Below are positions 1-12,500 of a stretch of 64,000 nt of DNA, piece by piece; position 1 is the stretch's first letter; each line of letters opens with the position of its first letter. Below the pieces are notes generated by a model that was not told the DNA's origin, made no database searches, and saw only the letters and a program-made list of their open reading frames with translations. Both the position numbers and the translations under genes were made by a program. Origin of the DNA: Clavelina lepadiformis (taxonomy: Eukaryota > Chordata > Ascidiacea > Aplousobranchia > Clavelinidae); assembly GCF_947623445.1 (NCBI RefSeq), contig NC_135243.1:23258479-23322478 (forward strand), written 5' to 3'.

Positions 1-3000
1 GTAACTTTTGTCATCTCTTAGTGACACTTGTTGAAGCAAGCTGATGCTTGCAAAAGGTAGTGTAGAGGAATCAAAAGTACAGTTAACCCCAGAGTTCAAC
101 CCTATATCTTGTTTTTGTATTTTACTATAATTTATAGTACGTTGGTTTACCTTGAGAAATATCAGGTCGTTTTTCAAGTTCAAAATCCCAACATTGTACC
201 ATTATCTTGTTTAAAAATTTGAAGATCTCAAGGTCTTGATCTTTCAATGATGCTTCAACTTCATCAAGATATTGTTGAAATGGTTTTTGCCCAACATTTA
301 TTATACGACTCTCAATTAAGACAGGTTTCACAGCATGATTGCAAGAGTAAGCCGTGCGTCTTGTGAGGATCTCATAAACCACTATCCCAAAGCTTAAAGA
401 GTTACATAGCACATTTAAGTTTTATAAAGAATAAACTTGCTTTTGAATTTGTGGATTGATTTATTTGCATTTCAATTAATCTCATGTGATCATGCCAAAA
501 TAATTAATTGGTGATTTGAAATTAATTACATTCATACAAGCAGTCACTTAAAAACGGCTGCCACTGATGATATTCATTGGTAATTTTTGTGAAGAAGATT
601 TACTCCTCAACATTGTTCACAAATTATGCTGCACACATACTAACTTTCCCTACAAGGGCTCAGCAGTTAAATACTACTGAGCTACAAAATAATTGAAAAA
701 TTATGCATACAGCATATTTTAAAGACAGAAATCTTCAACAGTAATTTTCAACAAAAATTTGAAACAATTGGAAAGTATTAGAATAATTATTCACTACGAC
801 TACACCTGCGCATAAACTTGTCATCATACTAATGAGCAACTCAAAATCTGCTTTTAAAAAATAACCGCTTCTGTAGATTGCCTTGGTTGTCTGGCACCGA
901 TTTTAACATACATGGGAAGATGGTTAACTCAGGTTTTGGGACCAATTAATTAATTTAATAAATTAAGTGATAACAGATAAACTTAATTATGTAATTATAA
1001 ACACAAGTCTTCTGTTAAATAGCATCATTAACTAAACAAACTGGCAAAGTATCGGTATCATAGTAGGCTACTTGTATGGAAATAATATGCTAGAATGTTT
1101 AGTGATAATCAATTCTATGAAAGTATGAACCAGCCTCCATCTTAATGCTTAATGGTATTGGGAGGTTTCGGTTAAAACCATTCAAAATTCAATTTACAGT
1201 TCACCTAAAACCTATATTATGGTTTGGTATCTTATAAATACTGCCAACAGTACACTATCACTGGTGCCTGTACAGTGGCTTTACCTGATGCCACGCAATT
1301 CACGAAAACAAACGATACATATTACTCAACATGTTTCTATGTATCAATTAATCGTCATATGCTCATTATTGTCATAACCAGTGTTCCCTCTAAGAAAATT
1401 TTACGCTGAGCAAATATTTGATTTAGTGAGCATGAGTATTTTAATGCTGAGTTAAAACGAATAACTTTGTGAATTACCAACTTGATTTCCGGTATCATCA
1501 TTGTAATTTAGTGTCACACACTCTACTGCCTGTATTTAACCATTCCTCTCTAAATTCAGTCTTCCTTTTTTTAGCTTCGTTTCCTTGAATAGACACCTCA
1601 CTGGTAGGTCTGTATTTAACTTGGATAAATATTCGCTCAGTTTAGAAAATGTAATTACTGTAAATAGTAAAACCAGTCTTCAGAGTCGAAACTGGAAAAT
1701 AAAAATCGTTTTGCAAGCTAAGGAATAAAGTTAGTTGCATCCACGAGTGTGGAGTGTTTGTGAAGCAAAGACAAAGGATTGTGATGTAACAATAGGGTAG
1801 TGTATGTCTGTATGCTCATGTGCATCAGCACACGGTATAAATGCGATAAGCGCAGAAGCGTTCTGTCCAAAAATACTGTTGAAGATCATTTTACTTTTAA
1901 ATTTGGAAATTGCAAGTGCGCAAGAATAAGATTTTACTGCGCAAATAGTCTGGCGGTACTGCGCATTTGCTCAGTTGTGCACCTTAGAGCAGGGGTTCCC
2001 AACCTTTTTATGTTCTCGTACCACTTAGCCACCACAGAATGTCAACACGTACCACTATTTTCAAAACAACTAATTTGATCCAATATTCGCACAGCAGCAT
2101 TGTATTAATAACAATGACAGCAGGGAGCAAGATCGACAAAAGTAGCTTACTGAGTGTAGAGAATTTAGTACGGAAAAAAATAAAAGTGTTGTTCGCATAT
2201 TTTAGCAACTCAAAATTAAATTGTTATACTACTATACTGTATATCGCATGCAACGGAGAGCTGCTCGCGTACCACCTGAAAAGCTCCCGCGTACCACCGG
2301 TTGGGAACCCCTGCCTTAGAGGGAACACTGGTCATAACCTCATCTTTCTTTTTGTCTTTGTTGATTTGAAAGCAGATTGGTTTAAGTGCTGAACTTGTAA
2401 TAATGTTGCCAGCTTTAAAAATGACCAATGATCTAGCTCGGTGATTAAGACTCGATTGATAAGGAATCATTGCCAAGTTTAATTCGTGCAAAGACTTTCC
2501 TCAATCGGACGATAAATATTATTGACGCAGATATTTACCAGTTTATTTTGTTTTTCTAATTAGCTCACAGTTGAACCGTAAACACAACTTATTCATCTGA
2601 ATTCATCGAAATCAACTCCATGTATCGTTTTGAAGGCATTTGGTTACGTAAATAAAATATTTATATAAATTTTTCAAAATTAATGACAAGCAAACAACTA
2701 CACCATACACATTCTCACCTGTATACGTCCATCTTAGAATGTTTCTTACGACTTAAATCCTTCAAAAGCTCAGGTGCAGTGTAAAACGGAGTATGCTGGG
2801 TATTTGAAGCTATATCCACAGATTGGGCTGTTGCTCCTGTTGCTGTTGCGATGGCAACAGAACCAAAGTCTGCTAATTTGACTATCAGATGAGAAGTGAG
2901 AAGAATGTTCAGTGGTTTCAAGTCGCAATGGACAAAAGATTTACTATGCAAGTATAACAAAGCAGCAGCAAGTTGATGGGGAAACCGAAGTCGTAGTAAC

Positions 3001-4260
3001 CATGGAATATATTTAAAATCTTTCTTGTATTCATATAGAATAGAATTTAAATTGCAGCCATCTACATATTCCATGATGATTCCTTTACAATTATTCCATT
3101 CAGTAGTTGCAAGAATTGAAACAATATTATCATGCTTCAATCGACAAAGGACTTTCAGCTCTCTGTCAATACTAGAAACAGTAACATAACATAACAATAC
3201 AACAACAGAAAAGTAGTTATATGTATGATGAGTTTAACTTATGTTATTATTACAGCACAAATGATCAGTTAAGATCAAACAATACCAGGATAAGATGTAA
3301 TTGAAATTAAAATTGATGTAAATTAATCAAATTTAAACAAGTCTGGCATAGAAATATAACGTTTTAGGTCGACTTTAAAGCTTAACACAAACTAAAATTG
3401 TTAAAGCAACGGATTATATACACAGAAAAAACAATGGTAGTATGACACTGCTCCTACTACTGCACACTACAATAGTGTGACTGTAACATTACACTATTAG
3501 TGTCAATTAAACATACTCTCATGTTAAATATATTTTTTTAAATTTTATCATTGATAAATGTTACACCACCTATAAGTTGTATTTAAAACATTTTGTTCGG
3601 ATAGCAATTGGCCAAGTGAAACAGAACCATTACTGGTACATGCAACAGACAATTTGCTAACTCTGGGTCTAACAACTCTCTATTTAGGCATGCCTGACTT
3701 TTTTATGCCAATTGTTATAAATCTTGAAATTTCCTGAGTATCTGGTCTAATTTGCTGATTAAATTCACTAACTTCTGCTAGGTTACGGACCAGATTGGAA
3801 AGTTTGTTAAGTGCGCGGTGGATTATAATTAATAGTGTGTATTAATTATAATGGGTTTTGTTTCATCTTGTTGTGAGTGGGGTTTCTCACCCAAAAACAG
3901 CAAACTTTCCAATCTGGATTATGAATATCCTACTCCAAGTGGTATACTACCACTATGTCGAATACCACTACTATGTCCACCAATATCGAATTCATATAAA
4001 TTTATAATATGAATATACTACTTCGAAAAAGTGTTCAAGTCAACATACTAATATCTTAAGTATATGAAATCTTACTCGCTTGTGATTTTCTCCATAGCCG
4101 TAGAAGATCCACAAAGACTGAAACATTTGACAGCAACTTTACCAAGTTCACCATGGTTGCATCTTCTAACAGCAGCAAAACTGCCTTTGCCCAAAAAATC
4201 TTGATCATCCCAACTTGTCTTAAAGCTGGATGCTTCATATTTGGGAAGTGATGACGCCAT
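1..4260 (-). CDS. Protein kinase of TKL/RIP-kinase type, 5' part, runs off left edge
   Basis: Three exons on the minus strand join in phase: 4260-4076 (start ATG), 3171-2719 and 392-151. A probable fourth starts at 26 and leaves the window. Exon 1 carries the glycine-rich loop (GKGSFAAV, about residues 24-31) and the ATP-binding lysine (VAVK, residue 45). Exon 2 has the helix-C glutamate (DRELKVL), the catalytic loop HCDLKPLNILL (an HRD variant with Cys for Arg), DFG and APE. The 2719/392 junction rebuilds DVYSFGIVVYEI, the conserved helix F region, and exon 3 ends at the KRPD motif. All catalytic residues are present, so activity is likely. The loop and the LEKRPDIS ending resemble RIPK/TKL kinases; assignment within that group is inference. 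The 2.3-kb intron between exons 2 and 3 holds nested transposons. Any C-terminal interaction domain lies outside the window. Confidence 0.8.
1379..2330. mobile_element. hAT-type non-autonomous element (outer, interrupted)
   Basis: Terminal inverted repeats CAGTGTTCCCTCTAAG (1379-1394) and CTTAGAGGGAACACTG (2315-2330) are perfect over 16 bp. They are flanked by identical 8-bp target duplications GTCATAAC (1371-1378 and 2331-2338). An 8-bp duplication with CAG-type ends is the hallmark of hAT transposons. No transposase frame was seen, so this is a MITE or deleted copy. Without the inner insertion it would be about 620 bp. It sits in an intron of the kinase gene. The element at 46883-47088 has closely related ends. 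Confidence 0.9.
1990..2313. mobile_element. hAT-type MITE inserted into the outer element's terminal repeat
   Basis: The ends CAGGGGTTCCCAACC (1990-2004) and GGTTGGGAACCCCTG (2299-2313) are perfect inverted repeats. Exact 8-bp duplications CCTTAGAG flank them (1982-1989 and 2314-2321). The duplicated site lies in the right terminal repeat of the 1379-2330 element, so this copy arrived later. The length is 324 bp. Short frames crossing it (for example 2039-2392) are not genes. Confidence 0.92.
3790..3917. mobile_element. 128-bp fold-back MITE, copy 1
   Basis: The terminal inverted repeats CCAGATTGGAAAGTTTG and CAAACTTTCCAATCTGG enclose an internal AT palindrome near 3823-3852. A related copy in the opposite orientation lies at 45383-45502 and matches along its whole length, including a TTTCATCTTGTTG core. 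Flanking 8-mers GTTACGGA and ATTATGAA match at 5 of 8, as expected of an old target duplication. It lies in the kinase intron between exons 1 and 2. Confidence 0.75.
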
Positions 4261-6622
4261 TTTATAAAAAAATTAAAACCTTAAAAACCTTCATTCTTCA
4301 TTCTTAAAAGATTTTTCATTCTTTATCAAGACAATGCAGTCAGTGACAACTAGGCTAGCCTACACAATAAACCAAAGAGTATTAAGAATATTTTTTGTAT
4401 ATGTACTATGCCAGGCAAATTGATACATGCAGGCCCTACGAGTCTAGTTTACAAGTGCACAAACACAGGATGTCTTTGTATACTAGACCCCAGCTACTCA
4501 TACTGTAACGCCATCTTGCTGTGGAATAGTGTACCAGATCCAGCCCTACGTAGGCTATAATACAACGGCATGAAAGCGTAAAAACGCAGTGAGTTCGTGG
4601 ACCGAGTTACCGGTTACCACTCGTACCAGCCACATTAGCCAGTTATACACTCAAACCACTCAACCTATACAAACAAAACAGGGGAATTCCGAACAGGCGA
4701 AATTACGCCGTACATGTGCGATATTTATAACAAATTCACCAAATTGTATATTAATGTAAAATTTAGAATACAGACTATTCTTTCATTCATTTTATTTATC
4801 GCCTTAAACGTGTGAAGCAAAAAATTATGCTAGCGCAGGTGGTCGCAAACATATTAGCAATTCACGGTGATAGTTACAACAACTAAGATAGATAAATGTG
4901 ACAAGGCTTCGGGAGCAAAAACGTGCATTACGATAATATAATGTGAAGGAACAAAATTTTTAGGGTCAGCACGGCCACCAAACCCGTTTACAAAAAATAC
5001 CGAATTTTTGGTAATCATGTTTTACACAAGTCTAGTGTGTTTTAAGAAGGTCAATTAACGTTTTCCTATTTAACACATGTGTTATGTTAGTGTCGCAAAT
5101 GAAGGTACCACGTAGACTAGCTTATTATTAGAGATGCACCGAAATTTCGACTTGTTGAATTGAGTAAATATGAATAAATTCAGTTTTCGGTCAAGTTTAA
5201 ATCGAGATTTAACCGTAAATCGAATATACTTCTACAAACCTGCTTGATAATAATTTCATTGCAAGAAAGGTATGAAAACAGTGGCTAAACATGGGGGCAG
5301 AATACTAAGATAAAGGAAAATATTCAAATCCATAAAAACTAACCATTTATGACACAGTAGACCTATTTCCTATACTGCGTTGACTTTTTGCATTGATTAC
5401 TGTAATTTATGTCTTTTTGTACTGGTTGTTTGTCTTTCTCACTTTAAATCGCCATTCGATATGTTTTGCCACAAAAGTTTGTCTTTTTTGCAATATTTTT
5501 CTTAAATGAAACAGGCCTAACCACGCAGGTCACAGGTTGCCGATTACTGGCTTGATTATTTTCCTTTCTGCATAACATTGGAAATGATTGATAGCTGAAA
5601 TGAACAATTTATTATTGTACCTGCCAAGGTGGAATTTACCCTTGTCTCTTGTACAGCAGCGCCCTAATGTGAGACGTGTCGATATGCGATCCGACCGCTA
5701 AATGGGTTTTGAACAACTTTAGTTAAGAAGAAGTTAAGTTTAGATGAATTTTGGTTAAACAAACAAAGATGGGTCGGCTAAATTATTCTGACATTTTGCT
5801 ATAAACCAACAGATACAAATTCTAAACCAGCTAACATGTACGCCTATCACTGACTTAAGATATCAAGTTGATCACTGAAAATTGCTCAGAACTGTTCACA
5901 ATCACATAGATATAGTGGTCACTGGTCAGTTGTGGTCACTTTTTTCACTCACTTTTCCCACAAACTTTAATTTTAAACGGTTTATCTCCAATTTCTGTTT
6001 GAAGATGACGTGTCACTGGTGTCAAATCACTCGGTTTTCGACAAACCTTATGAAAGAAACTAGCAAGAAAATCTGATAGGACGCTAATGCTAACCTACAA
6101 CTGTATTCGGAAACCAAAATGCTTTGCATATCATTAAAAAATTTATTATAAAAAATAATTGGTTATAAATAATAATCGATGTTTAAAACAAAACCGTGGA
6201 TAGATTTTGGTTTTGAAATATGCGAACTCTTCATTTTAGTGACTTAAAAGCAACAACAAACTCTTGCTTGAGGTTAAAATATTTTTACAGACAAGAAAAA
6301 AGCATCGAGTTTTCAGCTTGAATTTGCCCCAAGCTATAAAACGCACGAGCGCTACAGGACTTTTTCAACCCAAATATTTACAAAGTGCGAGATCTTCTAT
6401 TTGCGCTTTCTCGAATTGCACGTTTTAGGCTGGAGATGAAAAGTTGTAATTGAGTTAAAATTTTGTATTTGATGGATGTAGTCTATACTTATAAGCAGCA
6501 TTTAGGCTATATAACAGGATAAAGATTTGCCTCATATAGTCACTTACTTTTAAAATTAGACTTGTTGTGTTTCATGTCTAAATCCCGACCTGCGTTGTGG
6601 TTTTCATGCTGAACAAACCATC
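4261..6622. other. Intergenic region between divergent genes
   Basis: This separates the start of the minus-strand kinase from the start of the plus-strand four-transmembrane gene, so it must hold both promoters. Apart from the small MITE at 4440-4541 I see no coding exon, RNA gene or clear promoter motif. The only frame listed here (around 5882-6076) lacks splice sites or family features. Confidence 0.6.
4440..4541. mobile_element. 102-bp MITE family, copy 1 (diverged)
   Basis: It begins with GAGTCTAGTTTACAAGTGC and shares the internal order CACAGGATG, CTTTGTATACTAGACCCC, CAGCTACTC with copies at 10916, 24261 and 46094. The right end is degraded. The flanking 8-mers GGCCCTAC (left) and AGCCCTAC (right) match at 7 of 8, and the length between them is 102 bp, the same as the copies at 24261-24362 and 46094-46195. 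It lies just upstream of the kinase gene's start. Confidence 0.75.
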
Positions 6623-8469
6623 ATGTGCTGGTGGACATTCTTAGCGGCTACAGATAGATCGGACAGCTATGCAAAGAAAATAGAAACAGTTAAAAGCATC
6701 ATTATTGCCATGCTTATGGGATTGTTTTGGTTAAGCGCTTTCGGGTTGGTTTGCGTTGTGTCTCTCACGTACTTTGAGTACCACATAAAGGTAAATGCAA
6801 CTTAAATTTAGCCTTATTTTAAAGATCAACGATCAGGTGAGTTCTTAGGTTATGCAACAACAAAAATTTTTTTTTCTTCTGAGGAGGTTTAAGTTTTTGT
6901 TGATAACTTTCCCCGCTCAGCTTTGAAAAATGAGATTGTAAAAGACCAAAAATGTGGACTAATGAACTATTTCTTATCGTTCAACTTCGACAAATTATGC
7001 TCAAACAACCAATTGCTGGAAGTGTTTTTTTACTAGGCTTGCTTTACCGTCGATGTGATGACGTACGTAAATCTAAACCAATCAGAACAAAATTTCATGG
7101 CAAACAGTCTCTTTGAAAAGAGCGTGTGTCTTCTCATAGATCCCTACAATGTGGAAATGAAGACCAACAGTACCTTTGAAAATTCAAAGTCCACCTTAAC
7201 ACCCAACGGTGAGCGAGTTAACTGTATGAAAGCGATATTTTCATTGCTGCTTTTGCTAAAACCTTTTGCTTGCCCTGAGCAATTCCTGCAAAGATCGGGC
7301 ATTATTGTTATTGTATAGCGAATGCGGTTTCTTTTACGTGAGTATCATTCTGTTATAACAGGTTTTTAAAAACTATTTCGTTCTCAAGGTTATTCCGGCA
7401 ACGTGTTTTCAAAACTAAAGTATTGTTTCAGTTGGTTACACAAGCAGCAGGAAAGTTTTAAAGATAATAACTAAAGTCCTTTAAGGATCCATAAGTTAAG
7501 TTAGTTCCATAGTTTAAGGGTACAGGTTAAGGTCAATAGGTCAATAGGTATAGGTCAATAGGTTAAGGGTCCATAATAGGTCCATAGGTCAACATATTTT
7601 TTGCTTGAGTTTGTTTCCACTAGAAGTAAGTTGTGAGTTTTCAAATAAAATTTAAAAATTGTTGTTTTTCCGAAAAAAAGGTATAAGCGGTCTAACAAAC
7701 GCACGCATTTGGAGTCAAATCAACAAACATTCTACTAAGTTGTAAGACCGCATTGCTAAAGTTGACCAACACAGTCAACACAAACCATCAAAATCGTGCA
7801 ACTTAAATTTGGTGTTTTGTGTTTCAGTTGTCACGAATGCCGTTCTCATCTCAAACCTTCTTAACGCGTATATGGGTCTAGTTTTCATAACAGGGCCTAT
7901 GGTCGTACTTGGACCTCGGATTGGCGCCGTCTCCCTAACCCTCTCAGGTATAACGCTTGTGCACAGCGTAGGCCTACCTGTTTCACATACAGTGTTGTTG
8001 AAAAAGATTAAGTTAAGTTCCAAACCTTACCGTTAACTTTTAATGTTAAACAAAAGATTAGATCATGATACAACTTTTATCTAATTTTACAAAAACTGTT
8101 GTTTCAGGCTCCCTTCTTATTCTCACTATGTCTCTCTACGTCATTCCCTTTTTGAGACTAATGACGCAAAACCAGACAAATTTGACGGCGGAATTACGTC
8201 ACTATTTTGAGGCGGATGAGAGCAAAGAGTTTGGTCTCATCTCCTACGATAACGGAAGAACATTTGATCCTCTTCAGCCATTCCGGACTGGATTCGTCGA
8301 ATCCAAGATTGCACTCGTATCCGATAGTAACCTTTTAATCTGCTGCGGGGTTACTATAGGTCAATGGCTTGCTTTCTATCTCGTTTACGTATTTATGTTG
8401 CTCTGTCCGAAGAAACAAAACTCAGCGTGGATTAAACTTGACGTTGTTGTTGACGATGACGTATATTGA
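6623..8469 (+). CDS. Four-transmembrane protein, claudin-like topology, family not recognised
   Basis: Four exons join in phase into 273 residues: 6623-6790, 7037-7208, 7828-7947 and 8108-8469 (stop TGA). All junctions have GT/AG sites. Hydrophobic segments fall at about residues 24-50, 115-135, 150-170 and 232-255. The first extracellular loop has two cysteines and N-glycosylation sequons (NQS, NST). The second loop is about 60 residues with NQT. The C-terminus is acidic (VDDDVY). An in-frame stop lies upstream of the ATG, which supports the start. The topology (one large loop between segments 1 and 2, another between 3 and 4) is like the claudin/PMP22/clarin superfamily, but the W-GLW-C-C claudin signature is absent, so no function is claimed. 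It could be a lineage-specific protein. Confidence 0.75.
7524..7592. repeat. Short tandem array of GGTCAATA/GGTCCATA units
   Basis: About eight imperfect copies of an 8-9 bp unit (AGGTCAATA, AGGTCCATA, AGGTTAAGG) lie end to end in the second intron of the four-transmembrane gene. Confidence 0.7.
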
Positions 8470-9142
8470 CATGCAATGCTGTCTGTTTAAATACAAATTT
8501 ATTTGAAATTTTTCATTTGTAAAGATGACTTTGTTTAGTGTGTACCGTTTAGTGGGTTGCTTTGCAGTTACTTTGGTAAGTTTGGTGAGACTTTGTACTG
8601 TGTGGTTTGTTACTGAACTAGTTGGTTAATAACGTTAACTATATAAGCATTGTTAATGTTTTTTGAAGTTTCGTAAGCGCAGACAATATTTGAACATCGT
8701 AAATTTAAACGAAAATGAAATATCGCTGAGAACGTTTGACAAATCGCGTCCATGGTTGGTTGGTTGAATTTCTTTAGTTTTGTCAAGTAGATAAAAAAGT
8801 TCTAGAACTGTCAAAGACTATTGTCGTTGTTCGGTCTTCCGGCACAAAACCAAGAATTTGTACATGAGCACCGCTTGACCGCAAAAGAAAATGTGGACTA
8901 AGACAACGCTAATTGAAGTTCATTCTCGTTTTAAGAAGAGCAAATTCGTAAATCTTAAAATTTTTTAAGCCTTTTTTGAATAAAATGTTTTGAAATGCTT
9001 TCAGTGGAAAATGTGATGTGCGACATGGGACGGACATCCAATAATATCTTAACTTAAAGCATCACCCAGTTTTAAAAAAACATAATTATTTATATTTAAG
9101 TCACCAGAAAATATGCTTTCAATCATTTTAATTATTTGACAG

Positions 9143-9294
9143 CGGCGTTTTCCCAACCTTTGCGGGCAGAGAGCAAGGCGAATGGTGGTTCCATTGTTGC
9201 TACAGTTCTGCACTCAATGCTGCGTGAGGCCGTTAGGAGGGACAGGACAAAGATATTATCTGGCCGAGCTGGAAAGGAGTTTCTGAGGCGTTAA
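9143..9294 (+). CDS. Probable terminal exon of a small unknown protein
   Basis: A 3' splice site (TTATTTGACAG, ending 9142) opens a frame of 49 residues from 9145 to the TAA at 9292-9294. It contains SIVATVLHSMLREAVRRD and ends with EFLRR. A polyadenylation signal AATAAA follows at 9390-9395, which supports a gene end. A candidate first exon is 8525-8575 (ATG, MTLFSVYRLVGC..., followed by GTAAGT). It ends in phase 0 whereas this frame needs phase 1, so either an exon is missing or the start lies elsewhere. The family is not recognised. The alternative frame that is in phase with 8525-8575 gives a less protein-like, Cys/Arg-rich 47-residue tail ending at TGA. Confidence 0.35.
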
Positions 9295-9575
9295 AAGGGT
9301 CAAAAATGATGCTTCGTTGCAATTAGCTTCTTACATTTCTTTGTTGTGTAAGAAACAAGCATTGTGTGTTCGCACTCAAGTGAAAATACAATAAATGCAA
9401 GATGCTGAAACTTACTGCTTGTAGTTACTGTTATTGTATTACTAACTTACTACTTGTTTATTTCGTCATTATGATCTGGGTAAGATGGTTCGTGTGTCAA
9501 ATGGATTTTCGCTATATTTGCCAGACTAGTAAAAATGTTGAAACTGTTTCATAAATATGCCTTCCATCGGTGACC

Positions 9576-12500
9576 ATGTTTGTGACTGGTGTTCTATTTG
9601 GTTGGTCATCAACTAAAAATCAAAGCAATGCTGACAAGCTGCTCATGTCGATACTTGACACCAACGCCTGCTGCATGAAAGTAAGTAGGCTATTCCCAAA
9701 CCCATTGCAAGGAATGAGTATTTCTAGTCACCACCATCTTGGTGGGATTCAGCCGGCTTGTGCGAACCGGTTCTTGCAACGTTAATGACCTCCGCGAACC
9801 GGTTGTATAGGCGTAACCGCGTATGTGTCGGCCTATGTGCATATCAGTCCCGGTTCAATATCTCATGCTGCTACAGTAAGAGAACCGGATGTAAAAATAT
9901 TTGAACCAAACCACTGCCATATTTGGAAAAAGGAGGGGCATTGGTTTGGCAACATACGTCGTTACGTCTTCATTCTTTACAAAATTATGCATCATATATT
10001 GCCATTGCCAATTACCACCTTTGACTTTTGAACGTAGCCTATAAACATGAAAATACATTTTATTTTGAGGCGTTTTAAAGCAGCCTTTGAAACGTAAAAG
10101 CTCAAATTGTTCTTGTTTCACGCAAGCACTTTAGACGGAGTTGCGTAAGAATTTTAAACGTGAAGTGTTGAAAACTTTTTGCCCCACCCCTCAAAGCGTA
10201 TTTAAGTATACCACTGTATACACTATACAGGTTATACTGTACATGGTACCATAATTTTTGCCCTCAGACTAAAGAAAACCTTGGCATGACCTAAACTTTG
10301 CGATGATTCCTCGTCACTTTAGCTCCGATTACCGAGCTAGCAGAGAACTAATGGTTCATGGGAACAACTAAACGTAGACAATGCCTTGCCAATGACCTGT
10401 ACTGCATTAGCACCGCTGGGTATCGGGCACCACAACACGCACCGCATTATTGCCTAGAGTTCTAACCTATCGGCTACCGAGTCAACAAGTTATATCGGTA
10501 TAGGTACATTGCGTAGTTACAGTATTTATCAAAATCGCACGGCTCTGCCCTTTGCAAATCACGTCATGCTCACGAAAGACTTATACAAACCTTGGGTGAA
10601 TTGCTTGAGATTTGTCCAGTATTATAATAATAGATGTCTATGACTACTATAAGCTGATGAGAACGAAATGAAAATGAGAACCCTAAAGGCTAATAAAAAG
10701 AAAACAGTCTAGGCCTAGGCCAGTTAACGCGATAGTCTGATAGTGAGCTAAGTATATCGTATTTGGGTCTTTTTTACTTTTGCATTCCCGCAGGAAAGGC
10801 TGAATGGAAACAATTTATAAGGCAAAAAAGAAGAATTACTCGCGCCACAATCTTTCAATACTCGACTAGGCCTATGTTATCTGGTTTTGCAGTGCAACTG
10901 TAGTCTAAAGGAAACGGGTCTAGTACCCTATACAAGTGCACAACTAGATGACCTCACAATTCGAGTAGCTACATGGGGTCTAGTACACAAAGGCATCCTG
11001 TGATTGTGCACATGTATACTAGACCCCAGCTACTATAATTGTGACGTTATCTAGTTGTGCAGCACAACCACAATTAACATATAAATAACCAGATAACGAT
11101 AAATTGTGCATTTGTATACTAGACCCCAGGATTTTGAGTATTTAGGCAGTTTGCCACAGAGCTGGCATAGGCCTACTTGAATGCTGTAGTGGCAAGCTTT
11201 CTGTATTAAAAAGAATTCTTATTTTATTTAGTTAGGCTAGGTTACTATATATTTGCGCATGTTAACATATTGCTACTGACTTATATTTTTAACAGAACAC
11301 CGGAACTAACCCTTGTTTATTTTATTATGCAAAGGCTAACTTTTCGTCTTGAACAATGGGCCTAGGCATTTAGGCCTATGGCGTAGTCAGCTCTGACATA
11401 GTAGTCAATCTTTCAGAGTAGTTCAAAAATTAAAATAAATAACTCGGCGTATCTGATCATTTGGCTATCTCTAGGTAGCTGTATTTATAAAAAAGAAACA
11501 TGCTTTAACTTGCTTAAGTCTGGGAAAGCATTTCATTGTTGCCACTTGTAGTTTGAGGCATTTTGAAGTGAGCTTCATGCAGCTTTCAGCCCACTGCATT
11601 TTCTATTAACCTTCACTACATTATTGCTTCCTCGATTGTAAGTTAGATGAGACAAGACAAACAAGTAGAAATATATGGTGTAAATCTTAAATCGTGTTAC
11701 ATTGGATATTTGCCACGCATTTTTTAAAAATGCTATTTTGTTATTCGGGGCTATGCTGAAGTACACACTTGCAGTGTAAAGTGATAAAGCTACATTTTGA
11801 TGTTTATTGCAGATTTCACCAAAAAATAGGCTGCTGCTACTTTACCGGAAAAATTGTCAATTCAAATCGAAGCTATTTTTCATGGTTTCTTTTTAACCTA
11901 ACTTAACTGTTATTACTAAGTAACTTAACTGAAATGATTTTAGTGGCTGTGCTAGTTGTTACCAGCTATTATTACCTTCATTACTTTTGAGCACGTTTTA
12001 ACCCTTTTCGGCTTTGTCACGTTTTGTCGTTTATTAGCGCATGCTAATAACAACTGGCTTGATTTTTTCATTCCCACCGCGCTATTAACAAAAAAAAAAT
12101 GATTGATTGAAATGTACACTCTAATAATCTAAAACTAACTTTAAACAAACCCCAAACAACCAAAATTAAGTTTTTGCATAATAATTCTCCTGACCTAGCC
12201 AACTATCTTTAACAACAAGCTGTGTGACCCACTTGCGGTGAAATAGTCATTTCAAAAAAATGTCAAACAGGTTTTGCTGTGTGGTCAAAGTGTAATTAGC
12301 CAAATTTAATTTTTCCTTTAAATTTATATAAATCAACTTATGCGTGGTAAATACAGAATAATTCTGTTTAATGCACTTTCCACTATGACCTAAAAAAAGT
12401 CGTATATTTATGTGACTCGAACTGGAATAGAGTATAATGCAAGATAGCAAATATAGTCTGGCGAGCACAAGTCGGTAGTAATGCAAAAGTCAAGCAAGCA

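Noticed and set aside
2008..2491. Open frames on both strands around 2.0-2.5 kb
   Set aside because: They lie across the nested hAT elements, and the translations include the terminal repeats.
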